A stretch of 64,000 bases of DNA from Geothrix oryzae (GTDB lineage: Bacteria; Acidobacteriota; Holophagae; Holophagales; Holophagaceae): contig NZ_AP027079.1 in the NCBI RefSeq assembly GCF_030295385.1, positions 1,364,001-1,428,000 on the forward strand, written 5' to 3'. Under the pieces are notes generated by a model. That model saw only the letters and a list, made by a program, of their open reading frames with translations, had not been told where the DNA came from and did no database searches. Below, one piece after another: positions 17,708 to 25,324 of this stretch. Position 1 is the first letter of the stretch; each line of letters opens with the position of its first letter. A program made the position numbers and the translations under genes.

Positions 17708-18207
17708 ACGGAATCCACCGGATCGACACCTCCCTCGGGCCCGTGCAGGCGGCCTTCGACGCCAAGGGGGCCGTCCTCTACCTGGGCTTCGCCGGGCATG
17801 AGTTCCGGGCCCCGCTGCTGGCGAAGCTCGCGCGCCTGGATCCCGTCGCGCATCCGGAGGCGAGCTCGGTGGACCGCCTCCGGGACCAGCTGGAAGCCTA
17901 CGCCGCCGGGCGGAGGACGGCCTTCGAGGTGCCGTTTCGCCTCCACGGCAGCGCCTTCGAGCAGCGGGTTTGGGGGGCCCTCCAGCGCATCCCCTTCGGC
18001 GAGACCCGCAGCTACGGGCAGCTGGCGGCGGAGCTCGGCGATGCCAACCTCAGCCGGGCCGTGGGGCGGGCCAACGGCGCCAACCCCGTGTCGATCCTCG
18101 TCCCGTGCCACCGCGTGATCGGCGCCAATGGCACGCTGACGGGTTATGCCGGCGGCTTGGCCATGAAGGAGCGGCTGTTGCGCCTGGAGGGGGCGATCAG
18201 GGACTGA
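17704..18207 (+). CDS. Methylated-DNA--[protein]-cysteine S-methyltransferase (paralogue 3)
   Basis: A 167-residue O6-alkylguanine transferase with intact Cys135 in VPCHRV, the recognition helix SRAVGRANGANP and the GYAGGLAMKERLL tail. The start ATG overlaps the TGA of the Ada-AlkA gene (ATGA), so the pair splits the classical Ada functions: phosphotriester sensing upstream, O6-alkylguanine repair here. It is the third member of this family within 3.1 kb. Its 3' end overlaps the convergent speH gene by 11 bases. Confidence 0.95.
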   Translation: MNGIHRIDTSLGPVQAAFDAKGAVLYLGFAGHEFRAPLLAKLARLDPVAHPEASSVDRLRDQLEAYAAGRRTAFEVPFRLHGSAFEQRVWGALQRIPFGETRSYGQLAAELGDANLSRAVGRANGANPVSILVPCHRVIGANGTLTGYAGGLAMKERLLRLEGAIRD

Positions 18208-18556
18208 CCGTCCGGAGGGGGCCTCGTTCCAGCTCGAGCCGGGTTTCCGCCTGGGCGTCGAAGGCCGCCTTCAGGCAGGCCAGGCCGCGATTCATGTCCA
18301 CGCCGCCGCAGCTGAAGAAATCGACGGCGGCGAATCCGTATTCGGGCCAGGTGTGGATGGCCAGGTGGCTTTCCGCGATGATCACCGCGCCGCTGACGCC
18401 GTGGGGGCTGAAGTGGTGGAAGCTGTGGGTGACGATGGTGGCGCCGGAGACGCGGGCGGCCTCCAGCATGGCGGCGGTGACCCGATCCAGGTCGGCCAGG
18501 ACCGCGGCCTCGCAACCCGTGAACTCCACGAGCAGGTGGTGGCCCAGCGCGCTCAT
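18197..18556 (-). CDS. speH: S-adenosylmethionine decarboxylase proenzyme (SpeH/SpeD type)
   Basis: A 119-residue pyruvoyl-dependent enzyme that makes decarboxylated SAM for spermidine synthesis. The self-cleavage site is IIAESHLAIHTWPEYG, where Ser63 becomes the pyruvoyl group. The Cys in FFSCGG is the usual proton donor. Length fits the short bacterial class (about 115-140). The ATG overlaps the stop of the upstream rRNA methyltransferase gene (ATGA), so translation is coupled. No spermidine synthase gene is in the window. The C-terminal codons overlap the convergent methyltransferase gene. Confidence 0.94.
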   Translation of the reverse strand: MSALGHHLLVEFTGCEAAVLADLDRVTAAMLEAARVSGATIVTHSFHHFSPHGVSGAVIIAESHLAIHTWPEYGFAAVDFFSCGGVDMNRGLACLKAAFDAQAETRLELERGPLRTVSP

Positions 18557-19779
18557 GGGCGCTTGGTCATCAGCGCCACGCACTCCACATGGCTGGTGAG
18601 GGGGAAGAGGTCGAGCACAGCCACCTTCTCCAGGTCCCAGGCCTCTCCGAGGCGCTTCACATCGCGGCAGAAGGCGGCGCCGTCGCAGCCCACCAGCACC
18701 AGCGTGCCGGCCCCGGCGGTGCAGAGGCGGCCGCTGAGTTCCGGTTCGAGACCGGCCCGGGGCGGATCGAGCAGGATCACATCCTCCGAGTGGCCCAGCC
18801 CTTCGGGCACCCAGGCGGCCACATCGCCCACCAGGCAGTCCGAGGGCAGACCCAGGGACTCCAGGTTGCGCCGGGCCCAGGCCACCGCCGCCTCGCCTGA
18901 TTCCACCAGCACGCGCCGGTCGAACTGCTTGCCGAGCAGGGCGGAGAAGAGGCCGACGCCCCCGTAGAGATCGTAGAGGGTGCGGCCCTTCACACCCCAG
19001 GCTTCCAGCAGGCCGCCGAAGGCCTCGGCCGCCCAGGGGGGGCTCACCTGGAAGAAGGCCCCGGGCTCGTGCCGAAGCGCGATTCCGCGCAGCTGATGCC
19101 GCAGGGGCTCCTCGCTGCGGTGCCAGCCATCGGGTTCGAGGCACCAGGACCGGCCCCGCTCGTCCGTCGCGAGGATCGTCCCGGCAGGGGTGCCCGTGGA
19201 CAGCTCCCAGCGGCCTGGGCGGGTCGTGAGGACGCGCCCGATCAGGGCCTCCTTCAGTCGTGGAATGGCCAGGGACAGGGGCTCGGCGGCGGCGGGGCAG
19301 GCGGCCACCGGCACGAGCGTGTGGCTGTGGCGCCGGAAATAGCCGAGCTCCGTGCCGTCCCAGTGCAGCTGGATGCGGTGGCGGCGGGCCTCCTCCGGGG
19401 CGGGACGCCAGTCCCAGGCGACGCCTTCGCCCAGCTGGCGGCGCAGGAGGTCGGCCACCATCTGCCGCTTGAGATCGGGGGCGTGGCGCCCGGCCTCCCA
19501 GAGGTCGCAACCGCCGCAGGATCCGGCGACCGGGCACGCCGCCACGGTCCGGCGGGGGTCCCGGGTGATCCAGCGGGTGACACGGCCCTCGCCGTGGCGG
19601 GCCTTCCAGATGACGGTGGCCTCGACCACCTCGCCCGGAAAGAGGGCCAGGGGGGCCTCCAGTAGCAGCAGGCGCCCGTCCGCCGCCCGGCCCACGCCCT
19701 TGCCGCCCCAGGCGAGCCGCTCGACGGGGCCTTGCCAGCTTTCGGTCGGGGCAGGGGAATTCCGATATGCTGGCGGCAC
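18553..19779 (-). CDS. 23S rRNA (uracil-5-)-methyltransferase, RlmD/RumA-like
   Basis: A SAM-dependent m5U methyltransferase of 408 residues. A [4Fe-4S] cluster motif (CPVAGSCGGCDLW, with further Cys) is followed by the SAM fold: LYDLYGGVGLFS, ILLDPPRAGL and the catalytic Cys region LVLVGCDGAAFCRD, ending SHVECVALM. The N-terminus carries a short TRAM-like beta domain. No ATG is available near the conserved start; the GTG at 19779 gives the expected length, but a TTG or later codon is possible. It is divergent from the HD-GYP gene, only about 35 bases apart. Position specificity (U1939, U747 or other) cannot be read from the sequence. Confidence 0.85.
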   Translation of the reverse strand: MPPAYRNSPAPTESWQGPVERLAWGGKGVGRAADGRLLLLEAPLALFPGEVVEATVIWKARHGEGRVTRWITRDPRRTVAACPVAGSCGGCDLWEAGRHAPDLKRQMVADLLRRQLGEGVAWDWRPAPEEARRHRIQLHWDGTELGYFRRHSHTLVPVAACPAAAEPLSLAIPRLKEALIGRVLTTRPGRWELSTGTPAGTILATDERGRSWCLEPDGWHRSEEPLRHQLRGIALRHEPGAFFQVSPPWAAEAFGGLLEAWGVKGRTLYDLYGGVGLFSALLGKQFDRRVLVESGEAAVAWARRNLESLGLPSDCLVGDVAAWVPEGLGHSEDVILLDPPRAGLEPELSGRLCTAGAGTLVLVGCDGAAFCRDVKRLGEAWDLEKVAVLDLFPLTSHVECVALMTKRP

Positions 19780-19813
19780 CTTCGTCTTCGTTTTTTTGGA
19801 GCTTGATTCCGCC

Positions 19814-21517
19814 TTGCGATTCACGGTGGCCGTCCCCCCTGAGCACCGTAACACCCTCCTGGACCGCACTGGCGGGGAGATGCGCCGTGCGCTGGCCTTC
19901 CAGGATGCCGGCCCCGCCGATGTGGTCCTGGGCGTACCGGGCGACGGGATTTTCGCGGACTGCGAGGCCTGGCCCGGTCTGGAGGCGGCGGAGGCCCTGG
20001 TCCGGGCGGCCTGGGCCCGCCTGCAGGACCGGCGCGACATGGAGCGGCTCCACGAGGTGGGCCGGGCCCTGGCTTCGGAGCAGAACCTGGATCGCCTGCT
20101 GGATCTGATCCTGACCAAGGCCCGGGAACTGCTGATGGCCGAAGCCGGCTCCATCTACCTGCTCACCGGCGCGGAGGACGACCCGGAGCTGCTGTTCGCC
20201 CACACCCAGAACGCCCGCGTCAGCCTGCCCTTCCACCGGGTGGCGATGCCCATCTCGCGGGGCACCCTGGCCGGGTTCGTCGCCCTCAGCAGGGAGAGCC
20301 TGAACCTCCCGGATGTCTATCGGATTCCGGTCGAGGCCCCCTACCGCTTCAACGACAGTTTCGACCGTCAGGCGGGATACCACACCACTTCGGCCCTGGT
20401 GGTGCCCATGCTCGATACGGAAGGGCAGGTGCTGGGGGTTCTGCAGCTCCTCAACCGCCTGGATGAAGACGGGAGGACAGTCGCCTTCTCCACGGCGGAT
20501 CAGAGGCTGGCCCAGAGCCTGGCGGGGCAGGCGGCGGTGGCCGTGAAGAACGCCCAGCTCCGGGAGGAGATCGAGCGGCTCTTCGAAGGGTTCGTGGCCG
20601 CTTCCGTGACTGCCATCGAGGCCCGGGATCCCGTCACCAGCGGCCATTCGGGCCGGGTGGCGGACCTCACCGTGGGGCTCGCGGAAGCGGTCAACGCCAC
20701 GCCCAACGGGCCTTTCGGGGGCCTGTCGTTCTCGGATCGGCAGCTGCGGGAGCTGCGCTATGCGAGCCTCCTGCACGATTTCGGGAAGGTGGGCGTCCGC
20801 GAGCAGGTCCTGGTGAAGGCCAAGAAGCTCGATCCGAGCCAGCTGGAGATCATCCTCCAGCGGCTGCGCCAGCGGGAATTGGAAGCGGCTCTCGAGACCC
20901 TGGCCAAGGCCTGGAAGGGCGGGGGGAGTTTCGAGCTGTGGGAGCGGACCCTCCAGGACCGCCAGGCCGAGTCCGAGCGGCTCATCCACCTGGTGCGCCA
21001 GAGCAACGAGCCCACGGTGCTGAGCCAGGAGGTGGCCGAGGGGCTGGGCCTGCTGGAAAGCCTCACCTTCACCCACTGGAGCGGCGAGTCCCGCACGGTG
21101 GTGGCCCCGGCGGATGTGGCCAGCCTCCGCATCCGCAAGGGCAGTCTGTCCGAGGCGGAACGGCTCGAGATCGAAAGCCATGTCACCCACACCTTCCGCT
21201 TCCTGGAGCGCATCCCCTGGACCCGCGACCTGGCGGGCATCCCCGACATCGCCTATGCCCACCACGAGCGGCTGAGCGGCCGGGGCTATCCCCGGAAGCT
21301 GATGGAACCGGACATTCCGGTCCAGAGCCGGGCCATGGCCATCGCCGATGTCTTCGATGCCCTCACGGCCCAGGACCGGCCCTACAAGGGTGCCGTGCCC
21401 CTGGAACGCAGCCTGGCGATCCTGGACGACGAGGCCCGGGACGGGGCCCTGGACCGCGGCCTCCTGGACCTCTTCGTCGAGGCCCGGATCTTCGAGCGGA
21501 CGGCTCGGAAACCGTGA
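19814..21517 (+). CDS. GAF/HD-GYP cyclic-di-GMP phosphodiesterase-like protein
   Basis: About 567 residues. A short N-terminal beta domain is followed by a coiled segment, a GAF domain (about 95-250) and an HD-GYP domain (about 260-565) with HSGRV, LLHDFGKVGV, HHERLSGRGYP and ADVFDALTAQDRPYK. The metal and GYP residues are kept, so it probably degrades c-di-GMP. About 100 residues are inserted inside the HD-GYP domain between the HD motif and the next helix (roughly 20827-21129). The start is uncertain: candidates are TTG 19796, TTG 19814 (GGAG 12 bases upstream) and GTG 19826. An ATG at 19767 with AGGGGA upstream lies in another frame before a T7 run. Confidence 0.88.
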   Translation: MRFTVAVPPEHRNTLLDRTGGEMRRALAFQDAGPADVVLGVPGDGIFADCEAWPGLEAAEALVRAAWARLQDRRDMERLHEVGRALASEQNLDRLLDLILTKARELLMAEAGSIYLLTGAEDDPELLFAHTQNARVSLPFHRVAMPISRGTLAGFVALSRESLNLPDVYRIPVEAPYRFNDSFDRQAGYHTTSALVVPMLDTEGQVLGVLQLLNRLDEDGRTVAFSTADQRLAQSLAGQAAVAVKNAQLREEIERLFEGFVAASVTAIEARDPVTSGHSGRVADLTVGLAEAVNATPNGPFGGLSFSDRQLRELRYASLLHDFGKVGVREQVLVKAKKLDPSQLEIILQRLRQRELEAALETLAKAWKGGGSFELWERTLQDRQAESERLIHLVRQSNEPTVLSQEVAEGLGLLESLTFTHWSGESRTVVAPADVASLRIRKGSLSEAERLEIESHVTHTFRFLERIPWTRDLAGIPDIAYAHHERLSGRGYPRKLMEPDIPVQSRAMAIADVFDALTAQDRPYKGAVPLERSLAILDDEARDGALDRGLLDLFVEARIFERTARKP

Positions 21518-21566
21518 GGCTGGAGGCCCGGGCCCGGAGGCGGTAGGCTAGAAGATTGGAGTGCCC

Positions 21567-22037
21567 ATGCCCGAACACGAACCGCGCACCATCGATCTGC
21601 AGGGGATCATGGACCTGCTGCCCCACCGCTACCCGATGCTGCTGGTGGACCGGATTCTCGACTTCGAGCCCAAGCAGTGGATCAAGGGCCTGAAGAACAT
21701 CAGCTTCAACGAGGGGGTCCTCCAGGGCCACTTCCCCAGCCGGCCGGTCTATCCGGGTGTCTACATCGTGGAGGCCATGGCCCAGACCGGCGGCTGCCTG
21801 CTCATGCGGGAGTTCGAGGACCGGGCCCGGAAGGTGATCTATTTCATGGGCATCGATGCCGTGAAGTTCCGCAAGCCGGTGCTTCCCGGTGACCAGATGG
21901 TCATGGAAGTGAAGGTGATCCAGTTCAAGGGCCGCATCTGCAAAATGCGGGGCGAGGCCTTCGTGGATGGCCAGAAGGTGGCCGAGGCTGAATTCATGTC
22001 CATGCTGATGGACCTGGCTGAAGGGGAAGGTAAATGA
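21567..22037 (+). CDS. fabZ: 3-hydroxyacyl-ACP dehydratase FabZ
   Basis: A 156-residue hot-dog-fold enzyme that removes water from 3-hydroxyacyl-ACP in fatty acid elongation. Catalytic His55 (QGHFPSRPVYPG) and Glu69 (VEAMAQ) are present, with the N-terminal LLPHRYPMLLVDR motif. The ATG at 21567 has TTGGAG five bases upstream and is preferred over a GTG at 21561. Its stop overlaps the start of lpxA (ATGA), the common fabZ-lpxA pairing that balances fatty acid and lipid A synthesis. Confidence 0.96.
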   Translation: MPEHEPRTIDLQGIMDLLPHRYPMLLVDRILDFEPKQWIKGLKNISFNEGVLQGHFPSRPVYPGVYIVEAMAQTGGCLLMREFEDRARKVIYFMGIDAVKFRKPVLPGDQMVMEVKVIQFKGRICKMRGEAFVDGQKVAEAEFMSMLMDLAEGEGK

Positions 22038-22819
22038 GCGCTCAGATCCATCCGAGCAGCGTGGTGAGCCCGGAGGCCCGGCTGGGCGAGGGCGTGGTCG
22101 TCGGCCCCTTCTGCGTCATCGAAGGCAACGCCGTCCTCGGCGCACGGACGCAGCTCCGCAGCCATGTGGTCATCGGCCCGCACACCGAGATCGGCGAAGA
22201 CAACGACATCTATCCCCACGCCACGCTGGGCATGGGTCCCCAGGACCTGAAGTTCAAGGGTGCCCCCACGCGCCTGCAGGTGGGCCACCGGAATGTGATC
22301 CGCGAGGGCTGCACCCTGCACCGCGGCACCGAGGGCGGCGGCGGCCTGACCACCCTGGCTGATGACAACTTCCTGATGACGGGCTCCCACATCGCCCACG
22401 ACTGCCATGTGGGCAGCAAGAACATCTTCGCCAACTCCGCGACCCTGGCGGGTCATGTCGAGGTGGGCGACGGCTGCAACATCGGCGCCTTCTCCGCCGT
22501 CCACCAGTTCTGCCGCGTGGGCGATCACGCCTTCATGGGCGGCTTCACCGTGGCCACCCAGGATGTGCTGCCCTTCATGAAGACGGCGGGCGCCCGCGAC
22601 ACCAAGAGCTACGGCGTGAACACCATCGGCCTGCAGCGCAAGGGATTCTCCCTCGAGGTGGTGGAGGGCCTGAAGAGGGCCCACCGGCTGTTGTTCCACG
22701 CGGGTCTGCTCCGGGAGGAGGCCATGGCCCAGACGGAGCGGGAAGTGGGCCACATCGCCGAGGTGGCCTATCTCCTCAAGTTCATTCGCGAGGCCAAGCG
22801 GGGCGTGCATCGTGGCTGA
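22034..22819 (+). CDS. lpxA: UDP-N-acetylglucosamine acyltransferase LpxA
   Basis: A 261-residue left-handed beta-helix enzyme, the first step of lipid A synthesis: it adds a 3-hydroxyacyl chain to UDP-GlcNAc. Hexapeptide repeats run from residue 2 to about 185, with the catalytic His region NFLMTGSHIAHDCHVG and the AFSAVHQFCRVG and YGVNTIGLQRKGF segments of LpxA. A helical C-terminal domain follows. It is coupled to fabZ upstream and overlaps era by 8 bases downstream. Confidence 0.96.
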   Translation: MSAQIHPSSVVSPEARLGEGVVVGPFCVIEGNAVLGARTQLRSHVVIGPHTEIGEDNDIYPHATLGMGPQDLKFKGAPTRLQVGHRNVIREGCTLHRGTEGGGGLTTLADDNFLMTGSHIAHDCHVGSKNIFANSATLAGHVEVGDGCNIGAFSAVHQFCRVGDHAFMGGFTVATQDVLPFMKTAGARDTKSYGVNTIGLQRKGFSLEVVEGLKRAHRLLFHAGLLREEAMAQTEREVGHIAEVAYLLKFIREAKRGVHRG

Positions 22820-23744
22820 ACCCTCCGGCACGGGCCCGAACCGGCGCCACGCGACCCTCGCCATCATCGGCCTCCCCAATGCCGGCAAGTCCACCCTGCT
22901 GAATGCCCTGCTGGGGCAGAAGCTGGCGGCCACCAGCCAGATCCCCCAGACCACCCGCACCAAGGTGCTGGGAGTCATGGACCGCGGCGAGGTGCAGCTG
23001 GCCTTCCTCGATACGCCGGGCATCCACCTGCCCAAGCACGCCCTCAACGAACGCATGATGGCCCATGTGGACCAGGCCCTCGAGGAAGCCGACATGCTCC
23101 TCTGGGTGGTGGATGCGGACGACTACCTGGGCACCGGGGAACATGCCCTGGCCAAGCGCCTGCGCAAGCTGGGCCGGCCGACCTACCTGCTGCTGAACAA
23201 GATCGACCTGCTGTCCAAGGGCCGCCTGCTGGAGAAGATCGCCACCTACAAGGATCTGCTGCCCTTCAAGGAGATCGTCCCCATCGGCGCCAAGATGGGC
23301 CTGAACCTCGATCCGCTCTGGACGATTCTGGAGCGGGATGCGACCCAGCCCGGCTGGCCCTATGGTGAAGAGGTCTTCACGGACCAGACCGAGCGGTCCC
23401 TGGCCTCGGAGTTCATCCGGGAGAAGGTGCTGCGCAAGACCCGCGAGGAAGTGCCCCATGGCGTGGCCGTGCTCATCGAACAGTGGCTGGAGGCGGGCCA
23501 GGAGGATTACCCCGAGGATCTGGGTCCCGAGGGCGTCTTCATCGCCGCGCGCATCCTGGTGGACCGCGATGGGCACCGCAAGATCCTCCTGGGCAGCGGC
23601 GGTGAGATGATCAAGGACATCCGCCAGAGCGCCCAGCGCGAGCTGAAGAAGCTACTCCAGCGCCCCGTGCGGCTGGAGCTCTTCGTCAAGGTCGATGAGG
23701 GCTGGCGGGACCGGCCCGAGCGGCTGGACCGGCTCTCGATCTGA
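22812..23744 (+). CDS. era: GTPase Era
   Basis: A 310-residue GTPase that helps 16S rRNA maturation and 30S assembly. G1 is GLPNAGKST, G2 around TRTKVLG, G3 DTPGIH and G4 NKID. The C-terminal KH RNA-binding domain contains ILLGSGGEMIKDIRQSAQREL. The start is GTG at 22812, overlapping lpxA by 8 bases. It closes the fabZ-lpxA-era unit. The next gene is convergent, and no clear terminator was found in the 24-bp gap. Confidence 0.95.
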   Translation: MAEPSGTGPNRRHATLAIIGLPNAGKSTLLNALLGQKLAATSQIPQTTRTKVLGVMDRGEVQLAFLDTPGIHLPKHALNERMMAHVDQALEEADMLLWVVDADDYLGTGEHALAKRLRKLGRPTYLLLNKIDLLSKGRLLEKIATYKDLLPFKEIVPIGAKMGLNLDPLWTILERDATQPGWPYGEEVFTDQTERSLASEFIREKVLRKTREEVPHGVAVLIEQWLEAGQEDYPEDLGPEGVFIAARILVDRDGHRKILLGSGGEMIKDIRQSAQRELKKLLQRPVRLELFVKVDEGWRDRPERLDRLSI

Positions 23745-23768
23745 AACGGGTGGCGAGCCGCTGGCCGC

Positions 23769-24437
23769 CTAGATCGACAGGTCCGTGGCGCGGTGTTCCG
23801 GGGCCAGGGGTTCCAGGCCCGCAGTACCCGTGACGGAGGTGTATTGGCCCCGTTCCGGATCGAAGGCGAAGACTTCGCCGGTCTCGATCTTGTAGACCCA
23901 TGCGTGGAGATGCAGCATCCCGCTGGCCATGGCCTTGGCCACGGAGGGGTGCGTGCGGAGGTTCTCCAGCTGGACGAGGGCGTTCTCCTCGACGGTGGCG
24001 TGGAGGAGCTGGTTCCCCTCGAGGTGGCCGTAGCTCTGCCACATGATTTGCTCCGTCTTCCGGGCGTGGGCCAGCCAGGCCTTGGTGGCCGGCAGCTCGC
24101 CCAGCTGGTCCGGCTCCAGCAGGGCCTTCATGGCGCCGCAGTTGGAGTGGCCGCAGACGATGATGTCCTTCACCTGGAGCACGGTGACGGCGAATTCGAT
24201 GCCCGCGCTCATGCCGCCCATGTGTTCGTACGGGGGCACGAGGTTGCCCACATTGCGCAGGATGAACAGCTCGCCTGGCTGGGTCTGCGTGATCAGGTTC
24301 GGGCTGATGCGCGAGTCCGAGCAGGTGATGAAGAGCGTTTCGGGCGCCTGGTCCTTGTCCAGCCGCTCGAAAAGCTCTTTGTGGGAACTGAAGATCTGGG
24401 TCTGGAACTGGTGGATGCCTTGGACGAGCTTCTGCAT
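23769..24437 (-). CDS. Beta-class carbonic anhydrase
   Basis: A 222-residue zinc enzyme that interconverts CO2 and bicarbonate. The zinc ligands and gate are visible: Cys39 and Asp41 with Arg43 in TCSDSRISPN, and His97 and Cys100 in CGHSNCGAMKAL. The body (GELFILRNVGNLVPP) matches plant/E. coli Can-type beta enzymes. It has no signal peptide and so is cytoplasmic. It lies behind an ABC ATPase gene on the same strand (25-bp gap), with no evident functional link. Confidence 0.95.
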   Translation of the reverse strand: MQKLVQGIHQFQTQIFSSHKELFERLDKDQAPETLFITCSDSRISPNLITQTQPGELFILRNVGNLVPPYEHMGGMSAGIEFAVTVLQVKDIIVCGHSNCGAMKALLEPDQLGELPATKAWLAHARKTEQIMWQSYGHLEGNQLLHATVEENALVQLENLRTHPSVAKAMASGMLHLHAWVYKIETGEVFAFDPERGQYTSVTGTAGLEPLAPEHRATDLSI

Positions 24438-24462
24438 CCGACCATTCTACCGGAGGTCAGGC

Positions 24463-25194
24463 TCAGAGGCTCAAGTGGGCCATGTGCTCTTCGGAGGTGA
24501 TGGGGGTGTTCGGCTCGTCATGGATGATCTTGCCGTCGCGCAGCTTCACGATCCGGTGGGCATGCCGGGCGATGTCCTCCTCGTGGGTGACGAGGATGAT
24601 GGTGTTGCCCTTCTGGTACAGATCCTCGAAGAGGGCCATGATCTCGATGCTGGTCTTGGAATCGAGGGCACCCGTCGGCTCGTCGGCCAGGAGGATGGAC
24701 GGATTGTTCACCAGGGCCCGGGCGATGGCCACGCGCTGCCGCTGGCCGCCGGACAGCTGGTTGGGCATGTGATCGCTGCGGGTGCCCAGGCCGACATTCT
24801 CCAGGGCCTTCAGGGCCATCTGGTGCCGCTCGACGGGCGTCTTGCCCGCATAGATTAGAGGCAGCTCCACATTCTGCAGGGAGGTGGTGCGGGCCAGCAG
24901 GTTGAAGGTCTGGAAGACGAAGCCGATCTCCTCGTTGCGGATCTGGGCCAGGTTGTCATCCGTCATGGCCGAGGCCAGCTTGCCGTTCAGCTCGTAGGTG
25001 CCGGTGGTGGGCGTGTCCAGGCAGCCGATGACATTCATCATGGTGGACTTGCCGGAACCGGAGGGTCCCATGATGGCCACATACTCGCCGCGGTGGATCT
25101 CCATGGAGACGCCATCCAGGGCGCGCACTTCCATGTCTCCCATCTGGTAGACCTTGGTGATGTCGGTGAGCCGGATCAGGGGAGCATCGGTCAT
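24463..25194 (-). CDS. ABC transporter ATPase of the MacB/LolD class
   Basis: A 243-residue ATPase: Walker [11 protein letters not shown]-loop FVFQTFNLL, signature [15 protein letters not shown], Walker [14 protein letters not shown] and switch His in [13 protein letters not shown]. The N-terminal [19 protein letters not shown] marks the MacB/LolD/FtsE class, which powers extrusion or mechanical work at the periplasmic face. The neighbours are carbonic anhydrase downstream and a divergent gene upstream. The usual MacB-type permease and membrane-fusion protein are therefore not adjacent and must be elsewhere. Confidence 0.93.
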   Translation of the reverse strand: MTDAPLIRLTDITKVYQMGDMEVRALDGVSMEIHRGEYVAIMGPSGSGKSTMMNVIGCLDTPTTGTYELNGKLASAMTDDNLAQIRNEEIGFVFQTFNLLARTTSLQNVELPLIYAGKTPVERHQMALKALENVGLGTRSDHMPNQLSGGQRQRVAIARALVNNPSILLADEPTGALDSKTSIEIMALFEDLYQKGNTIILVTHEEDIARHAHRIVKLRDGKIIHDEPNTPITSEEHMAHLSL

Positions 25195-25324
25195 GGGATC
25201 CTCGAAGGGCCGCTGACGGCCCTGCGTTATCTTCGCAGATGTCCCCGGAGGGGTTTAGGGTCCCGTCGGGATTCCCGCTACAATCCAGAACTCGTCCGCA
25301 TTTAGCATGTAGGTTCCATTCACG

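Noticed and set aside
19767..20108. A separate 113-codon gene starting at ATG 19767
   Set aside because: After the T7 run it reads through the HD-GYP gene in the wrong frame, with Trp/Arg/Pro-rich sequence. Kept only as a note on the start ambiguity.
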